Positions 28,156 to 38,131 of a DNA stretch of 64,000 nucleotides are shown here, in pieces (the stretch's first letter is position 1; the number at the start of each line of letters is the position of its first letter). The DNA is from Symbiodinium microadriaticum. Taxonomy: Eukaryota; Sar; Dinophyceae; Suessiales; Symbiodiniaceae. The notes below the pieces were generated by a model, which did no database searches, was not told the origin of the DNA, and worked only from the letters and a program-made list of their open reading frames with translations. Where the stretch lies: positions 43,513 through 107,512 of the forward strand of contig LSRX01000347.1 in the NCBI GenBank assembly GCA_001939145.1. The letters run 5' to 3'. Position numbers and translations under genes: made by a program.

Positions 28156-28248
28156 CCCTGGCGAGGTCTCCTTCTCCGAGAATGAGCTTCGTGATCTCAA
28201 GGCGAGGGCCCTGCTCAGGAGCGAGCGACACGACGCTTTGGCTTCTGA
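28156..28248 (+). CDS. RNF213: RNF213-like exon with NELRDL motif
   Basis: Acceptor CCCAG, donor GTTATT at 28249. The frame reads PGEVSFSENELRDLKARALL then RSERHDALAS. The NLSEL-DL-S type helix start is a recognisable RNF213 segment just before the exon of 28345. Confidence 0.75.
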
Positions 28249-28344
28249 GTTATTGCCGCCCTACTTTTTGTATAAAGGCTGCAGCTTGGGGTGTTGGGCC
28301 GAAGGGCGTGTCAAATTTATAGCAGAGTAGCTTCTTCTCGCCAG

Positions 28345-28441
28345 AAACGCAGCAAGCAAGGATGAGTTTGTTCAACAAGTTGACGTGCTGCTGCGGGCCC
28401 GGGACGTCCTCGACACCCTTCGTCAGCAAGGCGATTTGGGG
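28345..28441 (+). CDS. RNF213: RNF213-like exon
   Basis: Acceptor TCGCCAG. The frame reads NAASKDEFVQQVDVLLRARD then VLDTLRQQGDLG. In RNF213 a helix of the type VD.F…V…L..L...G follows the NELRDL segment. The donor GTTTCC lies inside the end of a family G element. Confidence 0.75.
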
Positions 28442-28540
28442 GTTTCCGAAACTAGGGGGCCCTAATGTAGTAATCCAAATAGTAGGATCCTTATTATAGG
28501 GACCCCCAAATAAGGTACCCCTTAATTTCGGAAACTCCCA
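28438..28540. mobile_element. Family G palindromic element
   Basis: GGGGGTTTCCGAAACTAGGG and CCCTTAATTTCGGAAACTCCC. Core TAGGATCCTTATTATAGGGACCCCC. Copies at 44791 and 61586. Confidence 0.85.
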
Positions 28541-29753
28541 TTTTGAGAGTTTCGAACCCAAGCCCAGAGCCAGATCTAGAAACTCTAAATCCCAAAACCT
28601 GTTCTGTTTTTTGGATCTTAGCACAGGGTATGTATGCGGGTAGACATGTATGTATGTATTTCTAAGTATTTTCCTATATATGTATTTATTTATTTATTTT
28701 TATATTTTTGTATATTTATATTTTTATATATAAAAACATCGATCTGGATTCAGATAGGATCTGGAGAGGTTCGTAGGGAAATGGACCCTAAGCCCAAACC
28801 CAAAGGCCTACGCCCTCCATCCTGAAAAGAAGCCGGGTTTTCCTGTCTTTACAGAGCTTCTGATTGAGGAATTGGGGCTTCTTGACATGAAGGGGAACCT
28901 TACTCTTGGTGTCTTTATGATATTGTGGATTCTGTTCTTTTGGGTTGATATTTGGGGCCCGTGTTCCTGAAACCCCAATGGGGTGCCCCAGCAAACAGGG
29001 TCCTTACTTGCTGTTGCGTCGAACGCTTTCTGCAAAGCGGCTCCCTGAACAAGGGAGCGCTGTAAGCTTGTAATTCGACAACTATATGAGTCCAAGCTCC
29101 AAACCCTAAGCCTTATAGCAGCTCTTATAGTAACGCTTTCAGTAACCTTTGCCTCCTCTCCTTATGACCAACGAAGCCTTTTCAAGAAAGCCAGGCTATC
29201 CTTGGGTTCGATCAAGCGAGTATGACGCACGCAACCCAGGCCTCCGTTCTGCTGGGAATTCTTGGAGGGAAGTCAACTCTAACGCACTTCGAGTTGCAAC
29301 GTCTTGAGGGGTTGTTTTGGGGGGGCCATCTTGCTATGGTGCGTGTTTTGTGCTACTTCGGAGTAGCTTTGGGCTTCAGAGGCTGGAATGGGTACAAGGC
29401 AGGGTACGGGCGGTGCTGGCTTGTGGAGCCGGGCCGAATCCCCGAAAGACAGCGCAATGCGAAAGTTAGAGGACTTTTGGCAGGCACGAGGGTAGAAGGA
29501 GTTAGGAAGCCAGCGGGGTTTAGCGTTTAGGGAATCGAAGCTGTCACAGTTCTTCTGGCGCTCTGACCTGCCTTCGCCTCAAGCCTGTATGCCAGCAGCG
29601 GAATGCGAAAACCAGGACCCTGCATCATCAACCCTTGCCACCGGCAACATTTCTCCAATGCAGGACCCTCTCAACTCTCACCAGACTTTTCTCAGGCTCT
29701 AGAACAAGTTCAAAGAACAAGACATTAATTTCTTCTCGGACCCAACCACAACA
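28541..29753. other. Long intron, no exon recognised
   Basis: A TATTTATTTATTTTTATA stretch (28675-28735) and otherwise unique sequence. Open frames at 29222-29530 lack splice context. Confidence 0.4.
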
Positions 29754-29834
29754 AGAGCTAAAAGAAAGCCGCCGTTTATCTCGGCTCGGAGGCGCCTTGG
29801 CCCAGTTGAAAGCGTTGCAGACGAAGATTGAGGG
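29754..29834 (+). CDS. Candidate helical exon
   Basis: The frame reads ELKESRRLSRLGGALAQLKA then LQTKIEG. Charged helix. The donor is possibly GC. Position fits the distal stalk. Confidence 0.5.
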
Positions 29835-30071
29835 CAAGCTGCAAGACCCTAGGCTCCAGAGTATTTTCGTGTTTTTTTGTGAGAACGTACCGAACTTACA
29901 TGCATGTGGTTTCTACGTATCTAATTACCTACACAGTCATTGCAGTTGTGGTCTGTTGACACGGTTTCTAGGTGCAGGACCCCAAATCAAACCGTTTGCC
30001 ACATAACCTGAAACCTGAACCTACAAATCCCTGAAATCCTACAACCCGCGAGAGGATTAAATCAAGCTCAG

Positions 30072-30106
30072 GACTGGCAAGACAGCCTGAAGAAGGCTCG
30101 GCTTCG
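30072..30106 (+). CDS. Candidate short exon
   Basis: Acceptor AGCTCAG, donor GTTTCC at 30107. It reads DWQDSLKKARLR. Confidence 0.45.
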
Positions 30107-30429
30107 GTTTCCGGGCTCTCGGATCAGGGTTTAAAAGGTTTAGTCTATGCGTGCTATGGATTGAGGCAACGACTCGGGATTTGATGATGTTATGGCTTAT
30201 TGGAGTTGCAGGAGAGGTCAAAACGAAGCATTTAGGGAGTCGGTGTCTTTAGGGGGTTTTGCAATACGCAGGATTTCCTTTAAGGAGTTGTGTGTTTCGG
30301 ACCTTTGGCATGTGAGATCTCATTGATTTCTTGTTCTGAAGTTTCTTCGTAGATCACGTTCGGGGTTGATACCCCCTAGTATACAAACATTGTGAATACT
30401 CGGAGTAGCACAGGGCTGGACCTTCCGAC

Positions 30430-30560
30430 TACCATAAGGACACTAGTAAAAGTAACAGCAATAATACTAATCGTAGTAATAATGCACCAATAATAGTCGT
30501 AATAATCAGTAATAATAATCATAGTAATAATGGTAATACTAATAATAGTAGAAATAATCC
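30430..30560 (+). repeat. AAT/AGT-rich low-complexity stretch
   Basis: AATAATAGTCGTAATAATC and similar. Confidence 0.75.
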
Positions 30561-30630
30561 GATCGCAAAGGGTTTGGCAATGCAGGCTCGCGAGACGTTT
30601 CCCAAGCTTTCCTTCGTCTACTCACAACAG

Positions 30631-30716
30631 CTGGGTGGCACTTTCAGAAACTTTATAATTTCCCTTGTGATCCTTTAGAGATACCTAGTCTTGCGGGCCC
30701 CAACACTACAACCCAG
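30631..30716. mobile_element. Family K introner-like element
   Basis: Ends CTGGGTGGCACTTTC and GGGCCCCAACACTACAACCCAG. The inner AACTTTATAATTTCCC is shared with the copy at 33496. The flanks ACAG / GCAG could be a decayed 4-bp TSD. Confidence 0.75.
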
Positions 30717-31983
30717 GCAGTTTTGGATTCTCTCCGACTTCTTACTGCACACGCAGCAGCCTGGCAGCAAGAGTCATGAATAAAAAAGAAAAGAGCGCCG
30801 GTAAGCCTCTTTCTTTGCCGGCATGATTTTTCGTGGGCCGTAAGAGCTGAAGCCTTAAAGTGCTAAACCCAACCCAACGTCTTTTGAATTTTGCCTTAGG
30901 TTTGGGATCCAAAGAGGTTTCTGCACTGCTCCGAGGCAAGCCCTGTCGGCACGCGACCAGCATATGATCCTCTCGATCCTGGGATTCATCCAGGACTGGG
31001 GGGGGGGGGGCCTCTGGGTTTGGGGAGTTCTTAGGTGACGAGGGTTTGGTTCTTCAGTTCATGTCATCTGCCCACGTATCATTTGCCGCGCTGCGTGCTG
31101 GTTTACCGGTTTGTGTTGGCTACTCCGGTGTTTGCCCTTTTTTTGGGGCTGGTTTATCTGGTTAACGTATCATGTAGCAATTCTTTTGTGCTACTCAACG
31201 CTTAGACGTAGTTCACTTTATGTTTGGCACCTGTCATAGGTGTGCCTGTTTTTGCTTCTGGCACGCCTCATACCAGCCTTCAATGTCGCATTGAAGTTTG
31301 TGTCATTGGCGATGCTCTTTGTTGGTTGCTTTGGCATTTTCTGTCACGTGTCCATCGGAATGACCCATCTGGCATTTATCACGGCATGTCTGTTGTGGTA
31401 CAAAGTCCTTCGCCAGTGACCGTTCGTTCCGTGCCACATGTACTGCTCCTGGTGCTATGCCAGTGCTAACGGACGAACGCTTCGATGATCATGACCATTG
31501 TAATTCTCTTCTTCCTCTTCTTTTTGTGTGGGTTCGTGTTGCGTCTTCTTGTCATGCTTGCTAGAATCACAGCCGGCTCACGCAACAAGCATGGTGCCGG
31601 GCTGTAAGATTCAGAAAGCAGCTTGTGGCGGTGCTCGTCAGTCTTTCTGGTGTAGGTTTCATGCACGTGCCGCATCGTTCCGTTGTGAACCGATGTGCAA
31701 GAAGTCCAGCAACCACCCGAAGTGAAGCCCCCAGCAAAGTGTCGAACACCGTGCTTTAAGCACCGCAGCGCAGGGCCGACCTCTGTCCTTTGCCGAGCAG
31801 AGGCAGGTGCAGGGCGGCAGGGGGAGGAGGGAGAAAGAGGATCAACTGGGGAAAGTAGAAGTGCTTCACTAGGGTGTCCTTGTTCAAGGCCCTGGTTACG
31901 ATTTTCTTACCTAAACCCGTTTATCCCTAAACCCTAAACCGTTCTTAAAGCCCATGTGAGTTTGGCGAAAGGCAAGTACTGAG
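30717..31983. other. Long intron, no confident exon
   Basis: It includes a G run at 30998 and T/G-rich sequence. A Cys-rich frame (31580-31720, CRFHARAASFRCEPMCKK) is open but lacks splice support. Confidence 0.4.
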
Positions 31984-32068
31984 ACTCCGCGGCGGCATGT
32001 CCCTCCAGCTGACGAGCGAGAGCAACCTCGGTGCATGGTTTGCATCTCTCGGCCAGCGCCTGGACCAG
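31984..32068 (+). CDS. RNF213: Exon
   Basis: Acceptor CTGAG, donor GTGGGA at 32069. The frame reads LRGGMSLQLTSESNLGAWFA then SLGQRLDQ. It lies just upstream of the pre-AAA exon at 33187. Confidence 0.6.
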
Positions 32069-32074
32069 GTGGGA

Positions 32075-32155
32075 TCCTAAACCCTAAACCTTAAACCCTG
32101 AACCCTAACCCCGAACCCTAAACCCTAAACCCTAACCCTAAACCCTAAACCCATT
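32075..32155 (+). repeat. CCCTAAA array
   Basis: About 11 units immediately after the donor of the previous exon. Confidence 0.95.
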
Positions 32156-32283
32156 TACGAGGACTTCGCGGTTTAGGGCACTTTCTGACGCAGCCGCAAA
32201 CCTGTTGCCGAGTTTTCTCGCAGCTCCTTCTGCCCCTTCTCCGACATCTCTTTGTCAGAGTTTGTCAGGGGCTATCTAGTACA

Positions 32284-32392
32284 TACTGTAGGGGGCTGAA
32301 TAATTGGAATAGGGCTCGGGGGTGTGCTTTATTACAACTATAGCAAGGAACCCCCAAAAATCCTATTCTAGTTCGTACGGCCCCTACATTAT
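32284..32392. mobile_element. Family E element
   Basis: TGTAGGGGGCTGAATAATTGG … TTCTAGTTCGTACGGCCCCTACATTA. Confidence 0.85.
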
Positions 32393-32539
32393 ATCAAGGA
32401 ACCCCCAAAAAAATCCTAGTCTAACTCTTGAGGCCTCTGCCAGTAGCTTCGTTTTCGGGGCCGGGTCAGGTCATCGCAGTCGCCGGGCCGCCAAAGCGCG
32501 CTGCAGTGGACGTTGGACCGATGGAGACTGGGTTCTTCT

Positions 32540-32600
32540 TGATGGGACCTTAAATTATAGGGGCCTTAATATTATGATTTAAGGTATATATTAGGGTTTA
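32540..32600. mobile_element. Family D core fragment
   Basis: ACCTTAAATTATAGGGGCC … TTATGATTTAAGGTATAT, lacking the outer ends. Confidence 0.65.
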
Positions 32601-32630
32601 GGGGTTTAGGGAATTAGGGAAGGGATTTAC

Positions 32631-32729
32631 TAAGGGGCTGAGTAGGTAACCTTTAAGCTTTTGGGCTCTTATAATCCTACTATAATCAAAAGGTTAACCT
32701 GTTTTGGGCTAGGGTACTCAGCCCCTAAG
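32631..32729. mobile_element. Family B element joined to family A
   Basis: AAGGGGCTGAGTAGGTAACC … GGGTACTCAGCCCCTAAG. A family A relative (32730-32886, ending AACAAGAACCC) begins at once. Confidence 0.85.
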
Positions 32730-32886
32730 TTTAACTTAAGTGACCATAGTAGGGATCTATAGTAAATGATATATCGCTTCCTTATTATGGTAAGTTAACA
32801 TAAGAAGGCAGCCAGATTCTTTACTACAGATCCCTACTATGGCAACTTTAAGCTAAACACTTCTTAGCAGACAAAAACAAGAACCC
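32730..32886. mobile_element. Family A element, double-armed
   Basis: TTTAACTTAAGTGACCATAG … CCTTATTATGGTAAGTTAAC … CCCTACTATGGCAAC … AACAAGAACCC. Two arm pairs, as in the copies at 33708 and 37334. Confidence 0.75.
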
Positions 32887-33186
32887 AGGAAACCCGATAC
32901 CCCTAAATTGAATATACCTTAAATCATAATATAAAGGCCCCTATAACTTATAATGGGTTCTCTGGGAACCCAGGAAACTGGCCTCCGCAGCGTCGTGCAG
33001 CCGGGAGTAGCCCGAACCGTGCTGGCGCGTCGAGGTGAGGATGTCCTGCCCTTGGCCCTCTCCTTCTATGGAGGAGTTGCAAGCGAGTTGTTGTGGTTTA
33101 GGGGTTTAGGGGTTAGGGTTCAGGGTTTAGGGGCCGGACTTGAGAAATAGGAGCTTTGCAGGGATCACCTGCCAATCTGTTTGCAG

Positions 33187-33491
33187 GAGTTGATCGCCTG
33201 CCACAAGCATCGCAGATGCTCTTCTGCGAAGATGGGATGGCCTGGCCACAGTTGGATGCCTTCCTGGCACGCTGCAAGCACATGGGTGGCCTGCATTGCC
33301 TCGTCCAGGTTCAGCGCCTGTCGTATTCCATGCAGCACAAGCTGGTAGATCGAATCAAGAGCGGGTGGCTCGGAAGCTCCTTCCGCCTGGTGATACTCGC
33401 CATGGCGGAGGACGACACCCAGGTGCACACACTGCGCGAGATCCCTCCGCAATCTGCGCACTCTTTGTCTCCCGAGGGTGTCGAAGACTTC
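33187..33491 (+). CDS. RNF213: RNF213 pre-AAA exon
   Basis: Acceptor GTTTGCAG, donor GTTCCT at 33492, phase 0. Segments VDRLPQASQMLFCEDGMAWP, QLDAFLARCKHMGGLHCLVQ, VQRLSYSMQHKLVDRI and SSFRLVILAMAEDDTQVH match the RNF213 region just before the first P-loop (bookkeeping of a seen segment against family knowledge). The SFRLVILAM strand is followed in the next exon by LMVVTSEEAGCGKT. Confidence 0.85.
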
Positions 33492-33495
33492 GTTC

Positions 33496-33591
33496 CTAGG
33501 TGGCAGTTTGGGAAACTTTAAAATTTCCCCTATGGTTCTTCTAGAGGTATCTCTTCATAAATAGTTTCAGGGCCCCAAAACTACAACCCAG
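33496..33591. mobile_element. Family K introner: element equals intron
   Basis: Ends CTAGGTGGCAG / CTACAACCCAG, flanked by GTTC at 33492-33495 and 33592-33595. The intron 33492-33591 is exactly one TSD copy plus the element: GT from the TSD, AG from the element end. Joining gives EGVEDF|VRKLAPSLMVV in phase 0, which fits the family. Confidence 0.85.
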
Positions 33592-33707
33592 GTTCGAAAG
33601 TTGGCGCCAAGCCTGATGGTCGTGACCTCGGAGGAGGCGGGCTGCGGCAAGACGGAGACGATCCGACAGCGCGCCTTTGCCCAGCAGAAGCTCCCGGTGA
33701 CGATACT
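33592..33707 (+). CDS. RNF213: RNF213 exon with first P-loop
   Basis: It reads VRKLAPSLMVVTSEEAGCGK then TETIRQRAFAQQKLPV. AGCGKT is a Walker A variant at the start of an AAA unit, corresponding to the early AAA module of RNF213 that binds ATP structurally (inference). The donor is either GTGACG at 33697 or the GT at the family A end (33710). Confidence 0.85.
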
Positions 33708-33865
33708 GGGTTCCTGTTAAGGAGCTTTAGTTAAGTCGCCATAATAGGGATCCATAGGAAATAATATGGTGTCCTTGTTATGGCATTGCCATACTAAGGA
33801 TCTACAGTACATAGTAGGGTTTCCTTTTTATGGTAACTTAAAACGAAATCCCTGAACAAGAACCC
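33708..33865. mobile_element. Family A element, double-armed
   Basis: GGGTTCCTGTTAAGG … CTGAACAAGAACCC, with two nested ACCATAATAGG-type arm pairs. It abuts the preceding exon. Confidence 0.85.
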
Positions 33866-33980
33866 TAAACCCTGAACCCCTAAACCCTAAACCCCTAAAT
33901 CCCTGAACCCTAAACCCTAAATCCCTAAACCCCTAAATCCCTAAAACCCCTAAACCCCCTAAACCCCTAAAAACTCCTAG
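33866..33980 (+). repeat. CCCTAAA array
   Basis: Starts where the family A element ends. Confidence 0.95.
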
Positions 33981-33987
33981 AGCCCAG

Positions 33988-34048
33988 GATACCGCTCAGT
34001 GGGCCCTTGGATGTGGCGGAGTTGGTACGCCGCCTCTTGGAGGTCGAA
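33988..34048 (+). CDS. RNF213: RNF213 exon
   Basis: Acceptor GCCCAG. It reads IPLSGPLDVAELVRRLLEVE. The pattern IPL.GP.....LV..L directly precedes the HLDIGP segment, as in RNF213. The end runs into a family D half element. Confidence 0.7.
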
Positions 34049-34074
34049 GCGGGGCCTTAATATTATGATTTAAG

Positions 34075-34230
34075 GTATATATACTAGGATTGAGGGATTT
34101 GGGATTTCAGGGATTTGGGGGTTTAGGGATTTAGGGGTTTGGGGTTTAGGGATTTAGGGGGTTTAGGGGTTTTAGGGTTTAGGAATTTTAGGGTTTAGGG
34201 ATTTAGGGCTTCAGGGATTTAGGGTTTGAG
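34075..34230 (+). repeat. TTTAGGG-type tract
   Basis: TTTAGGGATTTAGGGG and GATTTGGG variants. Confidence 0.85.
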
Positions 34231-34303
34231 GGGGGTTCCTCGAAGTCTTTCTTCCGGAAAATTTCATCCTTCTTGTTTGCCGATCGTTTTTGTTGAAGAG
34301 TCC

Positions 34304-34388
34304 ATTTGGAGGGTCACGGGACTTAGGATCTCTTCTAGGGTACGTATGCTTCCACCCGTTACCCACTTTCTAAGTCCCCCGACCTGTA
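34304..34388. mobile_element. Family J element
   Basis: TTGGAGGGTCACGGGACTTAGG … CTTTCTAAGTCCCCCGACC. Confidence 0.7.
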
Positions 34389-34424
34389 GTGCAGGACTCC
34401 CTGTAGTTGATTGCAACCCTGCAG

Positions 34425-34580
34425 GTGGATTGGAAACCCTTCCATTGCCTCCATCTCGACATCGGCCCTACGCTCCAGCCAGCGATGCTGTCGGACATCC
34501 TGACTCAGTTGAGCCTTTGGGGAGTGGTGCAAGCCGCCCAAGCGGACGGGAGTCTGTGTGTGCTACCTTGCAGTACCTTA
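34425..34580 (+). CDS. RNF213: RNF213 exon with HLDIGP motif
   Basis: Acceptor CCTGCAG, donor GTTCTC at 34581, phase 0. It reads VDWKPFHCLHLDIGPTLQPA, MLSDILTQLSLWGVVQAAQA and DGSLCVLPCSTL. HLDI.P.V...L...L..LG is a signature of RNF213 AAA2 between its P-loop and the following helical insert. Confidence 0.9.
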
Positions 34581-34698
34581 GTTCTCCAATACTGAACCTT
34601 TATAAACTTTTTGGGCTCCTATACTTGAGTAGTAATCTGAAAGTTTCACCTTTTACTTGCCTGGCTTATTGGGGAAGTAAGGTACTACCTTTGTGGAG

Positions 34699-35013
34699 CT
34701 TGCAAACCTCTCAACGAGACTGCTTCAAGACCTTCCATTTTGTCGGTTGGTGCCCCCGAAGAGGGTGCGATTCGAGATGAGGGCTTTTCAGGTCTCCGAG
34801 AATCCCCGAAGTCCGGTTCAGGCGGTTTGTTGTATGCTGGATGCTCTGGATCGGGGCACACTGAACTCTCGGGCACCGAAGATCGGGGTCACCGCGCTGT
34901 CGGAAGCACGCTGCCAAGATCTCTTGCAAGCTTACGTGGTGCGTCGGATGCAGCATGCTTCCGTCTCGTACACCTTGATGCTGGCACTGCTACGAGTACT
35001 TGCAGTTCAACTG
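34699..35013 (+). CDS. RNF213: RNF213 exon, 315 bases
   Basis: Acceptor TGTGGAG, donor GTAAGC at 35014, phase 0. Segments LANLSTRLLQDLPFCRLVPP, VQAVCCMLDALDRGTLN, ALSEARCQDLLQAYVVRRMQ and VSYTLMLALLRVLAVQL align by pattern with the RNF213 stretch that ends in …SW.EL..F..FLN.QL. The frame stays open past the GTAAGC, but the later part has poor coding composition. Confidence 0.85.
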
Positions 35014-35279
35014 GTAAGCTTCAGCCATTCTGCTTACTTCGACTGCAAGATGTTGAAGGAGCTGTGTGTTTTGGTTTGTTCTTGCTATCGTTATGATTCT
35101 TCTTCGTATCATCAGCATCGGCAAGTACTGAAACCGTAGGCTGTAAATCTGCACCCTAATGCCCTAAACTGTTCCAGGAGTTGCAGATATCTGAGGGACC
35201 CCAAAGCACCCGGTACATACTAGACAAAGCCTTCTAATGTCCCTTTCTCTAGCAAAGCCCTGCTTATCAATGAAACAAT

Positions 35280-35450
35280 GAAACCCTAAACCCCTAAACC
35301 CCTCGACCCCTAAACACCCCTAAACCCCCTAACCCCTAAACCCCTCGACCCCTAAACACCCCTAGACCCCCTAAGCCCTAAACGCCTAACCCCTAAAACC
35401 CTTAAAACCCTAAAACACCTAAAAACCCCTAAAACCCCTAAACCCTGGAA
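35280..35450 (+). repeat. CCCTAAA array with 52-bp superrepeat
   Basis: CCCCTCGACCCCTAAACACC occurs at about 35300 and 35342. Confidence 0.85.
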
Positions 35451-35452
35451 AG

Positions 35453-35509
35453 GAGCTGGGGCTCAGGGAGTCTCTGCGGAGCCACCTCGTCGAGCAAGCC
35501 CTCGAGGCT
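35453..35509 (+). CDS. RNF213: RNF213 short exon
   Basis: Acceptor TGGAAAG. It reads ELGLRESLRSHLVEQALEA. By order it links the FLN.QL segment to the FMARS segment. The donor is probably GC. Confidence 0.55.
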
Positions 35510-35875
35510 GGGGGTTGAAGGGTTCATGCTTTCAAGGCTTTGGGCTTAGAGTGCAAGGTTTCAGGGCCTAGGACTTACGATTGAGGGTTCAAGGTTTCGG
35601 GGCTTAGGGCTTAGGGCTTAAGGTTGAGGGTTTCAGGGCGTAGGGTTTAGGGTTCAGGTTTCAAGGCTTTGGGGCCTAGGGTTCAGGGTTTCAGGCTTCA
35701 GGGCCTAGGGCTTAGGGTTGAGGGTTCAGGGCTAAGGGCTTACGGTTGAGGGTTCAAGGTTTCGGGGCTTAGGGCTTAGGGTTCAAGGTTTCAGGCTTCA
35801 GGGCCTAGGGCTTAGGGTTGAGGGTTCAGGGCTTGGGGCTCAGGGTTGAGGGTTCCAGGTTCAGGTTTCAAGGGG
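35510..35875 (+). repeat. G-rich variant telomere-like minisatellite
   Basis: Units built from GGGCTTAGGGTTGAGGGTTC and AAGGTTTCAGGGCCTAGG, repeated about eight times with order changes. A distinct, higher-order derivative of TTTAGGG. Confidence 0.85.
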
Positions 35876-35916
35876 TGCCTATAGGGGCTTTGCAGCGGTG
35901 GAGGGTTTCTTGAACT

Positions 35917-36020
35917 GGTTGCTGTTAAGGAACGTGGTTCTAGCTACCATACTAAGGAAACCCTGTTATTTATTGCACTTCCCACTATGAAAACTTAGAT
36001 TAAGTTGCTGAACAGCAACC
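35917..36020. mobile_element. Family A element
   Basis: GGTTGCTGTTAAGG … TTGCTGAACAGCAACC. Inner CTACCATACTAAGG / CCCACTATGAAAAC. Confidence 0.75.
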
Positions 36021-36116
36021 CTGTGAAGGGTTTTTGTTGAGGAGTTCGGCTTGTGGTGTCCAGGGTTTAGGGCAGGGTGGTCGTCTTTAGAGGTCGCGAA
36101 TTGCAGACGAATATGG

Positions 36117-36224
36117 ACCCAGAGAACCCAATACTCCTTAATTAAGGAATATACCTTAAATTATAGGGGCCTTAATAATGATTTAAGGTATATTCCTTTA
36201 TCAATGGGAATTGGGTTCTCCGGG
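36117..36224. mobile_element. Family D element, near-perfect hairpin
   Basis: ACCCAGAGAACCCAATACTCC with TTAATTAAGGAATATACC pairs with GGTATATTCC and GGAATTGGGTTCTCCGGG. Confidence 0.9.
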
Positions 36225-36289
36225 GACATGGGCTCACAGTCAAGGTTCTCTTACACAGTCGGGGTCTTCTGAGAAAGCACAGCCTTGCC

Positions 36290-36405
36290 CTGACTCCCTG
36301 GTTCTTAGCAGGGAGTTGGGGAATGGATCCGTATGATAATCCCTTAAGGTCCCCTATGGTAGTCCCAACAACCCATTCCCCTATTCCTTACTAAGAACCA
36401 GTCAG
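36290..36405. mobile_element. Family H element carrying the acceptor
   Basis: CTGACTCCCTGGTTCTTAGC … CTTACTAAGAACCAGTCAG. The terminal CAG is the acceptor of the exon at 36406. Confidence 0.85.
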
Positions 36406-36471
36406 TTGAGGCATGCGCGAGCTTCATGGCGCGCTCGGTGGCTGCAAGCAAGGCGCCTCTGCTCCGAATCC
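36406..36471 (+). CDS. RNF213: RNF213 exon
   Basis: It starts immediately after the family H end. It reads EACASFMARSVAASKAPLLR. FM…S...A.P matches the RNF213 segment after the helical insert of AAA2. The 3' limit is uncertain. Confidence 0.7.
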
Positions 36472-37333
36472 CTAAGCTTAGCCGAATGGAGGCGTGTTTA
36501 GAGGGTCTTACAACGGCTTAGGGTTGCACATGGGCTTAGGGTTGAGGTCTGAAGACCTGATCAATTCAGCCGCGTTCTGTACGGGCATTGATATTAGGAT
36601 CCCGATTAACTAGAATCCCAATTGAGGGAGGGTGGTTCATTAATCAGGGGTCGACACTACTCCTCCAAGAAACTCCAACATTCCTCTTCGAGTCACCAAC
36701 AGCACGGCACTCCTTGTTTGAGCTTTTGGAGTCGGAGTTTTCTGGCAGCAAGCAAAACCATTGCGATGGCCGTTATGATTGTTGTTGCAGTAGTGACTTT
36801 TACGAGCCCTCATCTGGGGTTTCTTCGACGACGTCCTTCTTCGTGTGCTGAAAGTAGCCCGTACTAAAGCAGGACCTGTGACAAAAGCCTGTGTTTGGGT
36901 GAGCAACCCCGGTCCGCAAACCTAGAATGTGACGGTGCAGGAACCTTCCGTCTGTCAAACCCCAGATAGGTACAATGAATTGTAAAGCCGTAACATCGTA
37001 AGCTCCTCTGGAATCAGCACCGCTGACACACCAAGCCACCCATCCACTGCACCGGAACCGCCTAAACCTGCCAGGCCTCCATACAAAGCAGCACCCTTTT
37101 CAAGACCCTCGCAAATCGGCCATGTAAACTACGTCAGCTCTGACAGACACATACCCAGTGCATCTTCCCGCTCTGCAGTCATCCTACTTAGATGGTCGTG
37201 GGACCTCGTAAGTAGGCTCAATTAAATGCTAAGTAGGTATAACCTTACCTTACCTTACCTTATAAAGGAGCTTCCTGACTCGCTGGTGATCCTACGTAAG
37301 TAGATGCCCCACGAAAGCGAAGCGCTCCTCAAC
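36472..37333. other. Intron, with CCTTA microsatellite
   Basis: TTACCTTACCTTACCTTATA at 37246-37264, and a weak family J relic around 37190-37300. Nothing coding recognised. Confidence 0.5.
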
Positions 37334-37490
37334 TGGGATCTTGTCAAAGAATTTAGATTTTAGGTTACCATGATAGGGATCTATGGTAAAATAGTATATG
37401 GCTTCCTTATTATGGTACGGCCATAGTAGGAAGCCATATACTATAGATCCCTATTGTGGTAACATAAGTTAGAGAACCCCAGTCAAGGTT
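37334..37490. mobile_element. Family A element, double-armed
   Basis: GGGATCTTGTCAAAG … TTAGAGAACCCCAG. Inner pair TAGGGATCTATGG…GGCTTCCTTATTATGG / CCATAGTAGGAAGCC…TAGATCCCTATTGTGG forms a second perfect hairpin. It ends just before the acceptor at 37497. Confidence 0.8.
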
Positions 37491-37497
37491 CGTCAGC

Positions 37498-37607
37498 GGA
37501 GTCAGCACGGCCCCGTGGACGCCGCAGCGCACTGCGCCGAGGCGCTGCAGGGCATGAGCAGATGGTCCGACACCAAGCCGTTCCTGGGCAGCACTTGGGG
37601 CTCTCGG
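37498..37607 (+). CDS. RNF213: RNF213 exon
   Basis: Acceptor GTCAAG, donor GTTAAG at 37608. It reads VRQRSQHGPVDAAAHCAEAL then QGMSRWSDTKPFLGSTWGS. M.RW.....P.L.F matches the RNF213 RRWE…HPY segment before the AAA3 P-loop. Confidence 0.7.
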
Positions 37608-37618
37608 GTTAAGGGTAA

Positions 37619-37725
37619 TACGGTTGATGGTATAAATCCTGCATTACCCATAATAAGCGATAGAGCATAATTCCCATAGTTTAGGGTCCTTAGGGTAATG
37701 CTAAGGACTTGTATCATCAACCGTA
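37619..37725. mobile_element. Family C element
   Basis: TACGGTTGATGGTATAAATC … TTGTATCATCAACCGTA. Canonical core. Confidence 0.95.
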
Positions 37726-38131
37726 GGGGTCGTCAGAATTGGCCAATCGACTGCAGAGAGGCCCAGCAAGTCGAGCAGCACCAATGTCTGAAAGATGGCT
37801 TACCCCGAACAGCGTGAGACATGGAAGCCCGACGAGTCATCCCTAAACGCACAAGAGGGTAGAAAAATTCTTCAAGTTCAATCGGAGTGTGTTAGACTTT
37901 CGATGGCGTGACGAGAGAACCTGGATCCCCGACTGCCCGAGACAGTGTCCATGGTTTCGTTCATGTTATCTGTAGCATCAGTCATATATGCCTAAAGCAC
38001 GATCACCATCCACAAGACACGATTTTTTGAATTGCTCCCATGGATGGGGGTTCCTTTGGAGCCCTAAACCCTAAACCCATCGGGGGGGGCTTCTTTTGGA
38101 ACACACATGGTGTTCGTTGCTGGAGCTCCAG

